A DNA stretch of 64,000 nt. Origin: Lewinellaceae bacterium. Its GTDB lineage: Bacteria > Bacteroidota > Bacteroidia > Chitinophagales > Saprospiraceae. Under the pieces are notes generated by a model. The model had not been told where the DNA came from. It made no database searches and saw only the letters and a list, made by a program, of their open reading frames with translations. The translations under genes and the position numbers were made by a program. Positions 27,832 through 36,432 of this stretch are shown piece after piece. The stretch spans positions 1 through 64,000 of the forward strand of contig JAHELJ010000003.1 in assembly GCA_024644235.1 (NCBI GenBank), given 5' to 3'. Numbering within the stretch: position 1 is the stretch's first letter; each line of letters starts with the position of its first letter.

Positions 27832-28992
27832 ATGAAAATCCAAGTGCAATTGCTGGTAGTCACGTTTATCAGTTTCCTCATGGATACTGGCTATGCTCAG
27901 AACACTCAACCATCCACACTTAAAAAAGAATACGAAAGTGCCTTCAAGATGGGTGCTGCGCTAAATCCATGGGTGGTGTCTGGTCGTGATACCCTCGGGC
28001 AGAAAATTGTGCTGACCCATTTCAATTCCATCACTGCTGAGAATGTAATGAAGGCGGGACCGATCAATCCTGAACCAGGCATTTATAATTTCGCACCAGC
28101 CGATGAACTGGTAGCTTTTGGAAAAGAACATGACATGTTTATCGTAGGACATACACTAGTCTGGCATAATCAGACCCCGGATTGGTTTTTTAAGGATACA
28201 GAAGGGAATCCCAAAACACCCAAAGCACTTGCTGAGCGACTTCGTCAGCACATCGAAGTTGTCGCCGGCCGTTATGCCGGCAAAGTAGATGCCTGGGATG
28301 TAGTAAATGAAGTGATCGACAATGACGGGTCCTACCGGCCCACGAAATGGGTTAACGGCATTGGCAAGGGCGAGGAACTGGTTAAACTGGCATTTAGGTA
28401 TGCCAGTGCGTATTCTCCAAACAGCGAGCTGTATTACAATGATTTTAACGCATGGCGACCAGCGAAAAGAGACGGAATTGCCAGGATGGTGCGGATGCTG
28501 CAAAAGGAGGGTATTCGCATTGATGGTATTGGAATTCAGGCTCATTGGGGACTGAATTATCCCAGGAATGAATACATAGAGGCTGCCATCGATACATTTG
28601 CTTCCTTGGGTGTCAAAGTCATGATCACAGAATTAGACATTGATGTTCTTCCCCTCACAAAAGAGGGCCAGGTTATCGGAGGTGTACTGAGAGATCCTCA
28701 GTTCCAACTGGAGGAATTTGAAGCTTTTCTCGATCCTTATCAAGACGGATTACCCGATACTGTACAAAAGCAGCTAACCGTTCGATATGAAGAGGTCTTC
28801 CGCATTTTTTACGAAAAGCGAGATAAGATTGATCGCGTCACCTTCTGGGGTGTGCATGACGCGTTTACCTGGAAAAATGGATATCCCATTCCGGGTCGCA
28901 CCAATCATCCCCTACTTTTCGACCGCGAGAGAAAGCCCAAACCCTCCTTTGATGTAGTGCTCAATCTGCCTGCTAAACTGAGTAAGACGTGA
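27832..28992 (+). CDS. Secreted GH10 endo-1,4-beta-xylanase
   Basis: 386 residues with a signal peptide (cleavage after YAQ near residue 23). It is a single GH10 TIM barrel: FNSITAENVMK strand near 64, the HTLVWHNQTP motif near 105, catalytic acid/base E160 in WDVVNEVID, and nucleophile E267 in MITELDID. The final barrel strand VTFWGVHDAFTW is intact. It should hydrolyse xylan backbones in the periplasm or outside. There is no carbohydrate-binding module and no T9SS tail, unlike the GH16 protein at 804. It is the only gene of its unit; 457 bp follow before the propeller operon. Confidence 0.93.
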   Translation: MKIQVQLLVVTFISFLMDTGYAQNTQPSTLKKEYESAFKMGAALNPWVVSGRDTLGQKIVLTHFNSITAENVMKAGPINPEPGIYNFAPADELVAFGKEHDMFIVGHTLVWHNQTPDWFFKDTEGNPKTPKALAERLRQHIEVVAGRYAGKVDAWDVVNEVIDNDGSYRPTKWVNGIGKGEELVKLAFRYASAYSPNSELYYNDFNAWRPAKRDGIARMVRMLQKEGIRIDGIGIQAHWGLNYPRNEYIEAAIDTFASLGVKVMITELDIDVLPLTKEGQVIGGVLRDPQFQLEEFEAFLDPYQDGLPDTVQKQLTVRYEEVFRIFYEKRDKIDRVTFWGVHDAFTWKNGYPIPGRTNHPLLFDRERKPKPSFDVVLNLPAKLSKT

Positions 28993-29449
28993 GGATCCGT
29001 TGGGCGAGATAAAGACCTAGCAAGAGGCTTTTTCAGCACAATTATTGGGAAAGTTTATATGAGGTACACTAGCTACTTCTTCGACCAAAAAATAAGTTCT
29101 TGTGGTCAAGTAGGTCAGCTCAACTGAGCCAAGCCACTCAAAGATTCCCATCGACTCCTAACCGTTTGCTTTGATACAAAGCTATTCGGGGATATCAAGT
29201 ATGGGAAATTTCAGCGGCTCCTCTCATTTGAGCCATAAAGAAAAATCCGTAACCAATCGCTTTCTGGTCCGATCCCTGAACTTGTAGTCGGCAATCAAAA
29301 TTCGATCCTTTCACTTTCAGAGGTACATGCTCGTCACAACCAGAGTTGATAAATGTCATTGTTCAGGCTGATGAAAAATCATAACCTAGTTCATTGACAT
29401 TCATGAGAATGTGATAGTGCGTTTTGTAAGATAAATCAAAAATTCATCC
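28993..29449. other. Promoter region of the propeller/redox operon (457 bp)
   Basis: No credible gene. It contains the palindrome at 29395-29414 and, near 29350, a lone half-site-like AAATGTCA. The rest shows nothing I can name. Confidence 0.45.
29395..29414. promoter_or_regulatory. Near-perfect palindrome upstream of the 14-gene operon
   Basis: TGACATTC-ATGA-GAATGTGA: 8-bp arms with one mismatch, ending 35 bp before the first ATG. Its shape would fit a CRP/FNR-type dimer, which would suit a redox operon, but the regulator is inferred only. Confidence 0.5.
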
Positions 29450-30667
29450 ATGAAATCTCGATGTTGGTTCCTTTTTCTAGCATGTAGTATTATGGTTCTT
29501 CCAAGTTTCGGTCAAAGTTTGACGACCTCTTGGAGGGGACCTGATGGAAATGGCATTTATCCTGGAAAACAGCTTCTAAAGAAATGGCCGGAAGCAGGGC
29601 CTCAACTCAGCTGGACATTCGATAATCTGGGAATTGGTTATTCTTCACCAGCCATTGTTGGGAATCAGATTTTTTTGACAGGGATGGAAGGTAAGACGGG
29701 TTATGTTTACGCGCTCAGCAAGGATGGCAAACTGCTCTGGAAATCCCCTTACGGTGAAGAGTTTAGCACCAGTTATCCTGGATCGCGATCATCTCCCAGC
29801 GTCACCGAAGAGTTGCTGTATATATTATCGGGGCAAGGACGATTGGTCTGCATGCATACGGTTAGTGGAAAGATCCGCTGGAGCAGGGATCTCTTCCGGG
29901 ATTTCGATGGTAGAAACATTCAGTGGGGTATCACTGAAACCGTAGTCGTCGATGGCGACAGAGTATACTGTACCCCTGGAGGTAAACAAAATAACCTGAT
30001 TGCCTTGAATCGGTTTGAAGGAACACTGATCTGGTCATCCCCTGGCAAGGGAGATATATCTGCCCATTGTACCCCTGCCCTGATCCAACTGCCCACCCGG
30101 AAACTGCTGGTGACGATGACTGCCAACAATATCCTGGGTGTGGATGCAGATAACGGAAAACTACTCTGGTCCCACCCGCAAACCAATCGCTACTCGATCC
30201 ATGCCAACACGCCTATTTATCACCAGGGTGCTGTCTACTGCTTTAGCGGGTATGGAAAGGGAGGGGTGAAACTTGATCTAAATGCAGATGGTAGCAAAAT
30301 CACGAAAGCGTGGTACAATAAGACCCTCAACAGCCGGATCGGAGGCGCTGTACTAGTTGATGGATATATCTACGGATCGGGTGATAGCAACCGGGAATGG
30401 CAGTGCATCGATTGGAAAACCGGAGATCAAAAATATACTACCAGGGAGATTGGTAATGGCGTAATCATTTATGCCGATGGCTTGCAATACTGGTATAGCG
30501 ACAGGGGTGAATTAGCATTGGTAAAAGCCCACCCAGACAGATTTGAAATCATCAGCCAAACGAGGGTTACTTTAGGTAGTGGACAGCACTGGGCTCACCC
30601 GGTTATCGGAGACGGCCACCTGTATGTTCGTCACGGTAATACCTTGATCGCTTACAAAATTTCTTAA
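29450..30667 (+). CDS. Secreted PQQ-like beta-propeller protein (operon gene 1)
   Basis: 405 residues with a signal peptide (ending PSFGQS). The mature part opens with the typical WRGPDGNGIYPG motif and WP..GPQLSW, followed by seven or eight blades of the PQQ-like/BamB type (G.VYAL...G.LLWK repeats). Such proteins are often named PQQ-binding, but I cannot see that the PQQ/calcium ligands of real quinoprotein dehydrogenases are present. It is closely similar in layout to the next gene (GTGM/TGMEG blades, LGSGQHWAHPVI near the end against LGSGPHWAHPTI), which points to a tandem duplication. The product should be periplasmic. The gene starts the operon; the next ATG is 14 bp downstream. Confidence 0.85.
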   Translation: MKSRCWFLFLACSIMVLPSFGQSLTTSWRGPDGNGIYPGKQLLKKWPEAGPQLSWTFDNLGIGYSSPAIVGNQIFLTGMEGKTGYVYALSKDGKLLWKSPYGEEFSTSYPGSRSSPSVTEELLYILSGQGRLVCMHTVSGKIRWSRDLFRDFDGRNIQWGITETVVVDGDRVYCTPGGKQNNLIALNRFEGTLIWSSPGKGDISAHCTPALIQLPTRKLLVTMTANNILGVDADNGKLLWSHPQTNRYSIHANTPIYHQGAVYCFSGYGKGGVKLDLNADGSKITKAWYNKTLNSRIGGAVLVDGYIYGSGDSNREWQCIDWKTGDQKYTTREIGNGVIIYADGLQYWYSDRGELALVKAHPDRFEIISQTRVTLGSGQHWAHPVIGDGHLYVRHGNTLIAYKIS

Positions 30668-30681
30668 TCAACCTTAGAACG

Positions 30682-31932
30682 ATGCCTCAGAGAAATATCT
30701 CTCTCATCATTTTTATCAGTCTCTTTACACTCTGCCTGAGTGCTCAGGATGCGCAGTGGCGGGGGGAAAACAGAGATGGCCACTATCAAGAACAAGGCCT
30801 GTTGAAAATGTGGCCTGAACAGGGTCCTGAAAGAATCCTGACCGTGGAAGGCATAGGTAGGGGTTTTTCCTCGGTGATTGTGGCCAACAATACCATTTAT
30901 GTAACTGGTATGATGGGTACGACGGATCATCTTTCTGCCATAGACTTTGCGGGAAATATCAAGTGGCAAATACCTTATGGTCAGTCCTGGCCTAATTCTT
31001 ATCCCGACACCCGGAGTACGCCCACCATCGATGGCGACCGGATTTATCTGGTGAGTGGTACGGGAGAACTCGTATGCATCGATGCCGGTGATGGAGCTCA
31101 AATCTGGTCCGTTAACGTAGACCAAGATTTTGAAGGAGAATGGGGTCGGTGGGGAGTTGCGGAATCTCCGTTGATCGTTGACGACAAAGTCATATGCTCA
31201 CCAGGGGGAAATCAGACAACTGTTGTCGCCTTCAATAAGCACACGGGAGAGTTGGCCTGGAAAACCAAGAGTCTGAGTGCTGAGCGTTCTTATGTATCAC
31301 CGGTATTATTTGAACATCAAGGTCACCGCTTTATTCTGGCCATGACGGGTGAAGACCTGGTTGCCGTTGACCCGGAGACCGGAGACCTGTCCTGGGTCTA
31401 TAAATATTTTAACCCGGAATGGTCTGAACGCAGATCATTAATTCTGGTCAATACGCCCATCTTTAAGGAAGACGAGATCTTTATTTCAAAGGGATACGAC
31501 TATCCTTCCGTGATGTTGAAATTGGATCCAGCTGGTACATCCGTCCAGGAAAAATGGGTTAATCGCACGCTGGACACACACCACGGAGGTTTCGTGCATG
31601 TGGAAGGCTATATCTACGGTTCGAACTGGACCAACAATCGACTTGGAAACTGGGTATGCCTTGATTGGGAGACGGGAGAAGTTCAATATGAAGTAGAGTG
31701 GCATAACAAAGGCTCGGTGATCTTCGCTGACGGAATGCTTTATTGTTATGAAGAAAAATCGGGAAATATCGCTTTGGTAAAACCCAATCCCAAGACGTTT
31801 GAAGTGGTAAGCTCTTTTAAAGTTGATCTTGGCAGTGGTCCGCATTGGGCCCATCCCACCATTTACAATGGAAAGTTGTACGTCCGACATGGTGATGTGC
31901 TGATGGTTTACAACATTCTGCAATCAGAATAA
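30682..31932 (+). CDS. Secreted PQQ-like beta-propeller protein (operon gene 2)
   Basis: 416 residues, signal peptide ending LSAQ. It repeats the plan of gene 1: WRGENRDGHY start, Y(V/I)TGMMGTTDHL blade, SYPDTRSTPTIDGDRIYL, PGGNQTTVVAFNKHTGELAW, and LGSGPHWAHP near the end. The similarity at matching positions marks it as a tandem paralogue of 29450-30667, diverged well below identity. No heme or Fe-S motif. A periplasmic partner for the redox proteins is likely but not shown. The next gene begins 4 bp after its stop. Confidence 0.85.
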   Translation: MPQRNISLIIFISLFTLCLSAQDAQWRGENRDGHYQEQGLLKMWPEQGPERILTVEGIGRGFSSVIVANNTIYVTGMMGTTDHLSAIDFAGNIKWQIPYGQSWPNSYPDTRSTPTIDGDRIYLVSGTGELVCIDAGDGAQIWSVNVDQDFEGEWGRWGVAESPLIVDDKVICSPGGNQTTVVAFNKHTGELAWKTKSLSAERSYVSPVLFEHQGHRFILAMTGEDLVAVDPETGDLSWVYKYFNPEWSERRSLILVNTPIFKEDEIFISKGYDYPSVMLKLDPAGTSVQEKWVNRTLDTHHGGFVHVEGYIYGSNWTNNRLGNWVCLDWETGEVQYEVEWHNKGSVIFADGMLYCYEEKSGNIALVKPNPKTFEVVSSFKVDLGSGPHWAHPTIYNGKLYVRHGDVLMVYNILQSE

Positions 31933-31936
31933 GCCC

Positions 31937-33361
31937 ATGCCTGCCAGAAACAAATATGTCCTTCTTTTCATGTTACCCTTGATAGCGATCACCTCGCTGA
32001 GCTTTTGGTGGCTGATCCGCGATCCCACCCAACAATTTGAATTAAGACAGCCGGACATGGATGGACGGAAAAATTCCGGGATTGTTCGGGAGAAGATAAA
32101 CATCGGGGAATTCTTTGAACGGTTTTCAGATAAAACAGTCTCATCAACAGAGAATTGGCCACGATTTAGGGGAATAGATTTCGATAACATCTGTAAATCA
32201 GAAATAAAACTGATCGACCGGTTTGGGCCTTCAGGTCCGAAGATTGTCTGGACTAAGGATCTGGGAGAAGGACACGCCGGGCCTGCTATCTATCAAGGAG
32301 CTGTTTACGTGCTGGACTATGATGAAGAGGAAAAAGCAGAGATGCTCCGTTGTTTCGAATTAAAGACAGGAAACGAGTTGTGGAGAAGATGGTATGGCCT
32401 AAACCTAAAACGCAACCATGGGATGTCCCGAACCATTCCTGCCGTTGATGAGAAATATATTTTAACATTGGGACCAACCAGCCAGGTAATGTGCCTGGAC
32501 CGGGTCAGCGGCAACCTCCTCTGGAGCCTCGATTTCACAACTGAATACGGGACAGAAATACCATTTTGGTACACCGGTCAGTGCCCGTTGCTAGACGGCG
32601 AGGAAGCGGTACTGGCTCCCGGAGGCAAAGCACTTCTAATAGGTGTAGATGCTCAGAGCGGGGAGGTGATTTGGGAGACCCCGAATGAAATGGGATGGAA
32701 AATGTCGCATTCCTCAATCATGCCCTTTGTATTTGCCGGTATAAAAATGTATGTGTACAGCGCTATCGGTGGCGTGGTAGGCGTACGAGCAGAAGGAACT
32801 CGGAAAGGGGAAATTCTGTGGCAGACCAACGAGTGGAAGCACCAGGTAGTGGCCCCTTCTCCGGTCTGCCTGCCTGACGGCAAAATTTTCCTCGCCGCTG
32901 GTTACGGGGCAGGAAGCATGGTCATCCAATTGAACGAAAATAATGGGTCATTCAGCGTCGACATTTTAGCGGAATATGAAACCAAAGATGGTCTTTCCAG
33001 CGAGCAGCAGACACCCATTTACCACGATGGATACATTTACAGCGTCCTACCCAAAGATGCCGGTCCACTGCGCAACCAATTTGTCTGCGTAGATCCCCAG
33101 AACTTTAACCAGTTTGTATGGTCTAGTGGACAAGCTGACCGGTTCGGCTTAGGACCATATATTTTGGCTGATGATAAGTTTTTTATCCTCGACGACCAAG
33201 CGGTTTTGACGATAGCCCAGGTGAGTAACAACCGGTATATCCCTTTGGATCAGTACAAATTATTTGACGGCCACGATTCCTGGGGCCCCTTTGCCCTGGC
33301 CGATGGTTTATTGATTCTTCGAGATTCTAAAAAAATGATGTGTATCGATTTACGGACGTAA
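31937..33361 (+). CDS. Membrane-anchored PQQ-like beta-propeller protein (operon gene 3)
   Basis: 474 residues. The N-terminus has one hydrophobic helix (YVLLFMLPLIAITSLSFWWLI) that lacks a clear cleavage site, so the protein is probably anchored with its propeller in the periplasm. The propeller starts WPRFRGIDFDN and carries blades ending in (L/R)(C/V)(F/L)..(K/R)(T/V)G..LW. It is a third, more divergent member of the family in a row. The last blade is truncated-looking (MMCIDLRT). Gaps to both neighbours are under 10 bp. Confidence 0.85.
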   Translation: MPARNKYVLLFMLPLIAITSLSFWWLIRDPTQQFELRQPDMDGRKNSGIVREKINIGEFFERFSDKTVSSTENWPRFRGIDFDNICKSEIKLIDRFGPSGPKIVWTKDLGEGHAGPAIYQGAVYVLDYDEEEKAEMLRCFELKTGNELWRRWYGLNLKRNHGMSRTIPAVDEKYILTLGPTSQVMCLDRVSGNLLWSLDFTTEYGTEIPFWYTGQCPLLDGEEAVLAPGGKALLIGVDAQSGEVIWETPNEMGWKMSHSSIMPFVFAGIKMYVYSAIGGVVGVRAEGTRKGEILWQTNEWKHQVVAPSPVCLPDGKIFLAAGYGAGSMVIQLNENNGSFSVDILAEYETKDGLSSEQQTPIYHDGYIYSVLPKDAGPLRNQFVCVDPQNFNQFVWSSGQADRFGLGPYILADDKFFILDDQAVLTIAQVSNNRYIPLDQYKLFDGHDSWGPFALADGLLILRDSKKMMCIDLRT

Positions 33362-33368
33362 AACTGTC

Positions 33369-34343
33369 ATGAAACAAAAGGCCATATACATCTTTCTGTC
33401 CTTCCTGGCGCTCGCTATTGGCGTGATGATAGTTATCGACTTTAATTCCACGCGCAACAAAAAGGGTAAAGGTAATCCGTATGCCTTGGATCTGGAACCA
33501 TTCCGCACGGTAGATCCAGCTTTGATCCATTACAAAGAGACCCGCAACATCCTGTTAAAATGCGATCAACCCAGAGCGATTTTTTATGATAACAACAGAT
33601 TGTACATCGGAGCTGATCAGTATTTCCAAATAGTGGATCTCGATGGCAATCAGCTGCTAAAAGTCGACTTGCCGGATGCTCCCCAGTGCATTTACTCTGC
33701 TCCTGGTGGCTCGATCTTCATCGCATTCCGACGCCATATTGCCGTATTCGATCAGCAGGGGCAACACACAGAAACCTGGGAACCACTCGGGGATAGTGCA
33801 GTCATCACGGGATTGGCCATGAGAGATTCCACTCTATTTGTCGCCGATGCAGGAAACCGATGCATCATGCGATACTCCGCTGCAGACGGTAAGATTCAGG
33901 GAATCATTGAAGGGAAGACGAGTGCAGCTGACCTGCATGGCTTCATTGTGCCCAGTCCCGAATTTGATCTGGCTGTAAACACAGATGGGGAGCTATGGGT
34001 AGTGAATCCCGGCAAACATTCCTTTGAAAATTATACCGATGATGGAAAATTGCGCACCTATTGGGAGACATCCTCTCCTTACATCGAAGGTTTTACCGGA
34101 TGCTGTAATCCAGCTCACCTGGCCATTCTATCAGATGGATCCTTTGTAACCAGTGAGCAAAAACTGGTCAGAATAAAAATTCATAAGCCGTCAGGTGAAC
34201 TGGTAAGTGTCGTGGCACCACCGGCGAAATTTGTCAGGGATGGAAAGGCTCCCGATATCACCGTATCACCTGAGGGAATCATTTACGCATTGGATATTGA
34301 CCAAAAAAAGGTCAGAATTTTTGAAAAAAAATCAGGCACATGA
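33369..34343 (+). CDS. Membrane-anchored NHL-like six-bladed propeller protein (operon gene 4)
   Basis: 324 residues with an N-terminal anchor helix (IYIFLSFLALAIGVMIVI). The rest resembles NHL/SMP-30-type six-bladed propellers: YIGADQYFQIVDLDGNQL, GLAMRDSTLFVADAGNRCIMRYS, and ITVSPEGIIYALDIDQKKVRIF near the end. It lacks the WRG/GxLLW signature of the PQQ-like neighbours and so is a different propeller type. The stretch GFTGCCNPAHLAILSDGSFVTSEQ is distinctive; I have seen similar wording in NHL proteins next to Fe-S proteins. Its stop overlaps the start of the next gene (ATGA). Role unknown. Confidence 0.8.
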   Translation: MKQKAIYIFLSFLALAIGVMIVIDFNSTRNKKGKGNPYALDLEPFRTVDPALIHYKETRNILLKCDQPRAIFYDNNRLYIGADQYFQIVDLDGNQLLKVDLPDAPQCIYSAPGGSIFIAFRRHIAVFDQQGQHTETWEPLGDSAVITGLAMRDSTLFVADAGNRCIMRYSAADGKIQGIIEGKTSAADLHGFIVPSPEFDLAVNTDGELWVVNPGKHSFENYTDDGKLRTYWETSSPYIEGFTGCCNPAHLAILSDGSFVTSEQKLVRIKIHKPSGELVSVVAPPAKFVRDGKAPDITVSPEGIIYALDIDQKKVRIFEKKSGT

Positions 34344-34552
34344 ACCGCAGAAATTTTTTCGAAACCTCCGGAAGATGGTTTTCAACGATCCTCCTGAGCA
34401 GCCTGGCAGGATATTTACTTCTCCAAAGAACAACCTCACCTGCGACAACATGCCAGGTACAATCCTTTTGCGAGGATTGTCTGAAATTCAAAGGCTGCTC
34501 TAAAACCCAGGCAACGGCTTTCCGAGAAAAGTATCCGAAACGAAATAAATAA
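34340..34552 (+). CDS. Tiny Tat-like cysteine-rich protein (operon gene 5)
   Basis: 70 residues. The N-terminus has a twin-arginine-like motif (NRRNFFETSG) followed by a hydrophobic helix (WFSTILLSSLAGYLLL), so it is exported or anchored. The short exported part has four cysteines in C-x5-C-x2-C-x5-C (residues ~38-53), which could hold an Fe-S cluster or another metal. It overlaps the preceding gene by four bases and the polyferredoxin begins 3 bp after its stop, so it clearly belongs to the operon. I know no named family. Confidence 0.7.
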   Translation: MNRRNFFETSGRWFSTILLSSLAGYLLLQRTTSPATTCQVQSFCEDCLKFKGCSKTQATAFREKYPKRNK

Positions 34553-34555
34553 CCG

Positions 34556-35140
34556 ATGGAAAGGACGAAACCATATAATCGGAGAGATTTTCTTGATGGA
34601 GGGATGCGGATGTCACTAGCTCTAGGACTGGGTGGTGTTGGAGGGCTACTACTCAGTAATTCAACTGGTGAAGACTGGGTTTGGCAGATCGATCCGTTCA
34701 AATGTACCCAATGTGGCCGCTGTGCAGATGAATGTGTATTAACCCCATCAGCCGTTAAGTGTGTACACGCTTTTGATTTGTGTGGTTACTGTGATCTCTG
34801 CGGGGGATTTTTCTTACCGGATGCTAATGATCTGAATACCGGAGCGGAGAACCAGCTGTGTCCGACCTCAGCGATTGAAAGAAAATATATTGAAGAACCT
34901 TATTTCGAATATGTAGTCAACGAAGAACTCTGTATCGGATGCTCAAAATGTGTAAAAGGTTGCTCCTCTTTTGGGAACGGTTCTCTACACTTGCAAATCA
35001 AACACGACTTGTGCAAGAACTGCAACGTATGTGCTATCGCCCGGCTTTGTCCTTCTGATGCGATCGCACGCCTACCTGCATCTGAGCCCTATCTCGTCAA
35101 AGGAGATTTTATTGAATCTGAATCGACGCGATCTGAATGA
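34556..35140 (+). CDS. Tat-type periplasmic polyferredoxin (operon gene 6)
   Basis: 194 residues. A Tat motif (YNRRDFLDGG) and short hydrophobic region suggest export of a folded, cofactor-loaded protein. At least three 4Fe-4S sites are expected: CTQCGRCADEC near residue 50, CGYCDLCGG near 78, CIGCSKCVKGC near 127, and CKNCNVCAIARLCP near 152. The third cluster motif is followed by a CP-less loop, so one set may pair across motifs. It is likely an electron carrier between the membrane ferredoxin encoded next and periplasmic partners. It overlaps the next gene by four bases (ATGA). Confidence 0.88.
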   Translation: MERTKPYNRRDFLDGGMRMSLALGLGGVGGLLLSNSTGEDWVWQIDPFKCTQCGRCADECVLTPSAVKCVHAFDLCGYCDLCGGFFLPDANDLNTGAENQLCPTSAIERKYIEEPYFEYVVNEELCIGCSKCVKGCSSFGNGSLHLQIKHDLCKNCNVCAIARLCPSDAIARLPASEPYLVKGDFIESESTRSE

Positions 35141-36432
35141 GCACCATAAAAAACCGGCTAAATCTATGGGGTAATCTCATCCTTGTTCTGTGCTTAACGG
35201 CATGGAATGCCACAAGCTTTGCCCAGCAACGCTTTCCCAAACCGGATTTTGAGTCGGGATATGTTCAACCGCATCCCACTACTCCTGAACCACGGGCCCT
35301 GTGGTTGGAATATTCAGATGTTTTGGTATTGATCATAGTCCTCGCCCTCGCTGCCTGGTTCGTTTTTAAGAGACGATCCCGGCGGGGCATCCTTTGGGTT
35401 TCAGTATTTGCCTTAGCTTACTTTGGATTCTACCGGGAAGGCTGCATCTGTCCGATCGGATCTGTACAAAATGTAGCCTTATCATTATTTCAACCCGAAT
35501 ATGTAATCTCCCTGACCGTATTGGCTTTTTTTATCATCCCGTTAATTGTCAGTTTGTTTTTTGGCCGGATTTTCTGTGCAGCCGCCTGCCCTTTGGGGGC
35601 GGTACAAGATCTACTCGTTTACAATCCGATAACTCTGGCTCCATGGGTCAACAAATCACTGGGGTTGATCCCTTACCTGTATCTGGGACTTGCGGTGTTG
35701 TTTGCTGCAACCGGAACAGATTTTCTGATTTGCCGGTATGATCCATTCGTGGGTTTTTTTCGTATGGATGCCAGCTTTCTCATGATTGTCCTGGGTGTCA
35801 GTTTTTTGTTGATCGGGCTGTTTATTGCCCGGCCTTATTGCCGATTTCTCTGCCCTTATGGGGTCCTCCTCAACTGGACTTCCAGATTTTCCAAGTGGCA
35901 CCTCACCATTACCCCGGCTGAATGCATTGATTGTAAATTGTGTGAAAACTCCTGCCCTTTTGATGTGATTGAACAACCGACCACCTCTCAATCGATCAGA
36001 AAGACAAAGGCAGATACCAGACGGTTTGTTACTTATGCCCTAATGATTCCACTATTAGTTGGCACAGGCGCTTATCTGGGAGGTAAATCCCATGTCTTTA
36101 TGTCGGGAGCACATCCTGATGTAGAATTGGCCGAATTGCTGATCACCCAACCCGAAGTGGAAAACGATCCTGACAATATCGATGTTCAAACCTTCCTGGC
36201 ATCAGGCAAAACTATGCCGGAATTGGTGGAAGCGGCAGTAAATATCCGCAGGGAATTCTACACCGGATCAGCGATATTAGGAGGATTTCTTGGACTGGTA
36301 CTAGGTTTTTTTCTGATCAACCAGGTCATTTTCAGCACGAGGGAGATATATGAACCAAATAAAGGTAATTGTTTCAGCTGCGGACGCTGTATGGACTATT
36401 GCCCAGTAGGAAAGGAACCTTTTCTCACATGA
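35137..36432 (+). CDS. NapH/NosR-like polytopic membrane ferredoxin (operon gene 7)
   Basis: 431 residues, beginning with a signal-like helix. Several transmembrane helices alternate with cysteine motifs typical of the NapH/NosR/RdxA group: EGCICPIG near residue 103, FCAAACPLG near 148, and YCRFLCPYG near 237. Two cytoplasmic-type 4Fe-4S ferredoxin motifs follow: CIDCKLCENSCP near 267 and CFSCGRCMDYCP at the C-terminus. There is no FMN domain as in full NosR. Such proteins carry electrons across the inner membrane, often from quinol or ferredoxin to a periplasmic acceptor. Placed beside a Tat polyferredoxin it makes a NapG/NapH-like pair, but no nitrate or nitrous-oxide reductase is present. 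Confidence 0.88.
   Translation: MSTIKNRLNLWGNLILVLCLTAWNATSFAQQRFPKPDFESGYVQPHPTTPEPRALWLEYSDVLVLIIVLALAAWFVFKRRSRRGILWVSVFALAYFGFYREGCICPIGSVQNVALSLFQPEYVISLTVLAFFIIPLIVSLFFGRIFCAAACPLGAVQDLLVYNPITLAPWVNKSLGLIPYLYLGLAVLFAATGTDFLICRYDPFVGFFRMDASFLMIVLGVSFLLIGLFIARPYCRFLCPYGVLLNWTSRFSKWHLTITPAECIDCKLCENSCPFDVIEQPTTSQSIRKTKADTRRFVTYALMIPLLVGTGAYLGGKSHVFMSGAHPDVELAELLITQPEVENDPDNIDVQTFLASGKTMPELVEAAVNIRREFYTGSAILGGFLGLVLGFFLINQVIFSTREIYEPNKGNCFSCGRCMDYCPVGKEPFLT

Noticed and set aside
35656-35991. Long minus-strand frame opposite the NapH/NosR-like gene
   Set aside because: It is a shadow of a strong coding gene; the plus-strand frame has clear Fe-S motifs and translational coupling.
35137-36432. 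Calling gene 7 NosR or NapH as such
   Set aside because: The cysteine motifs match the group, but the NosR flavin domain and any nitrous-oxide or nitrate reductase genes are missing.
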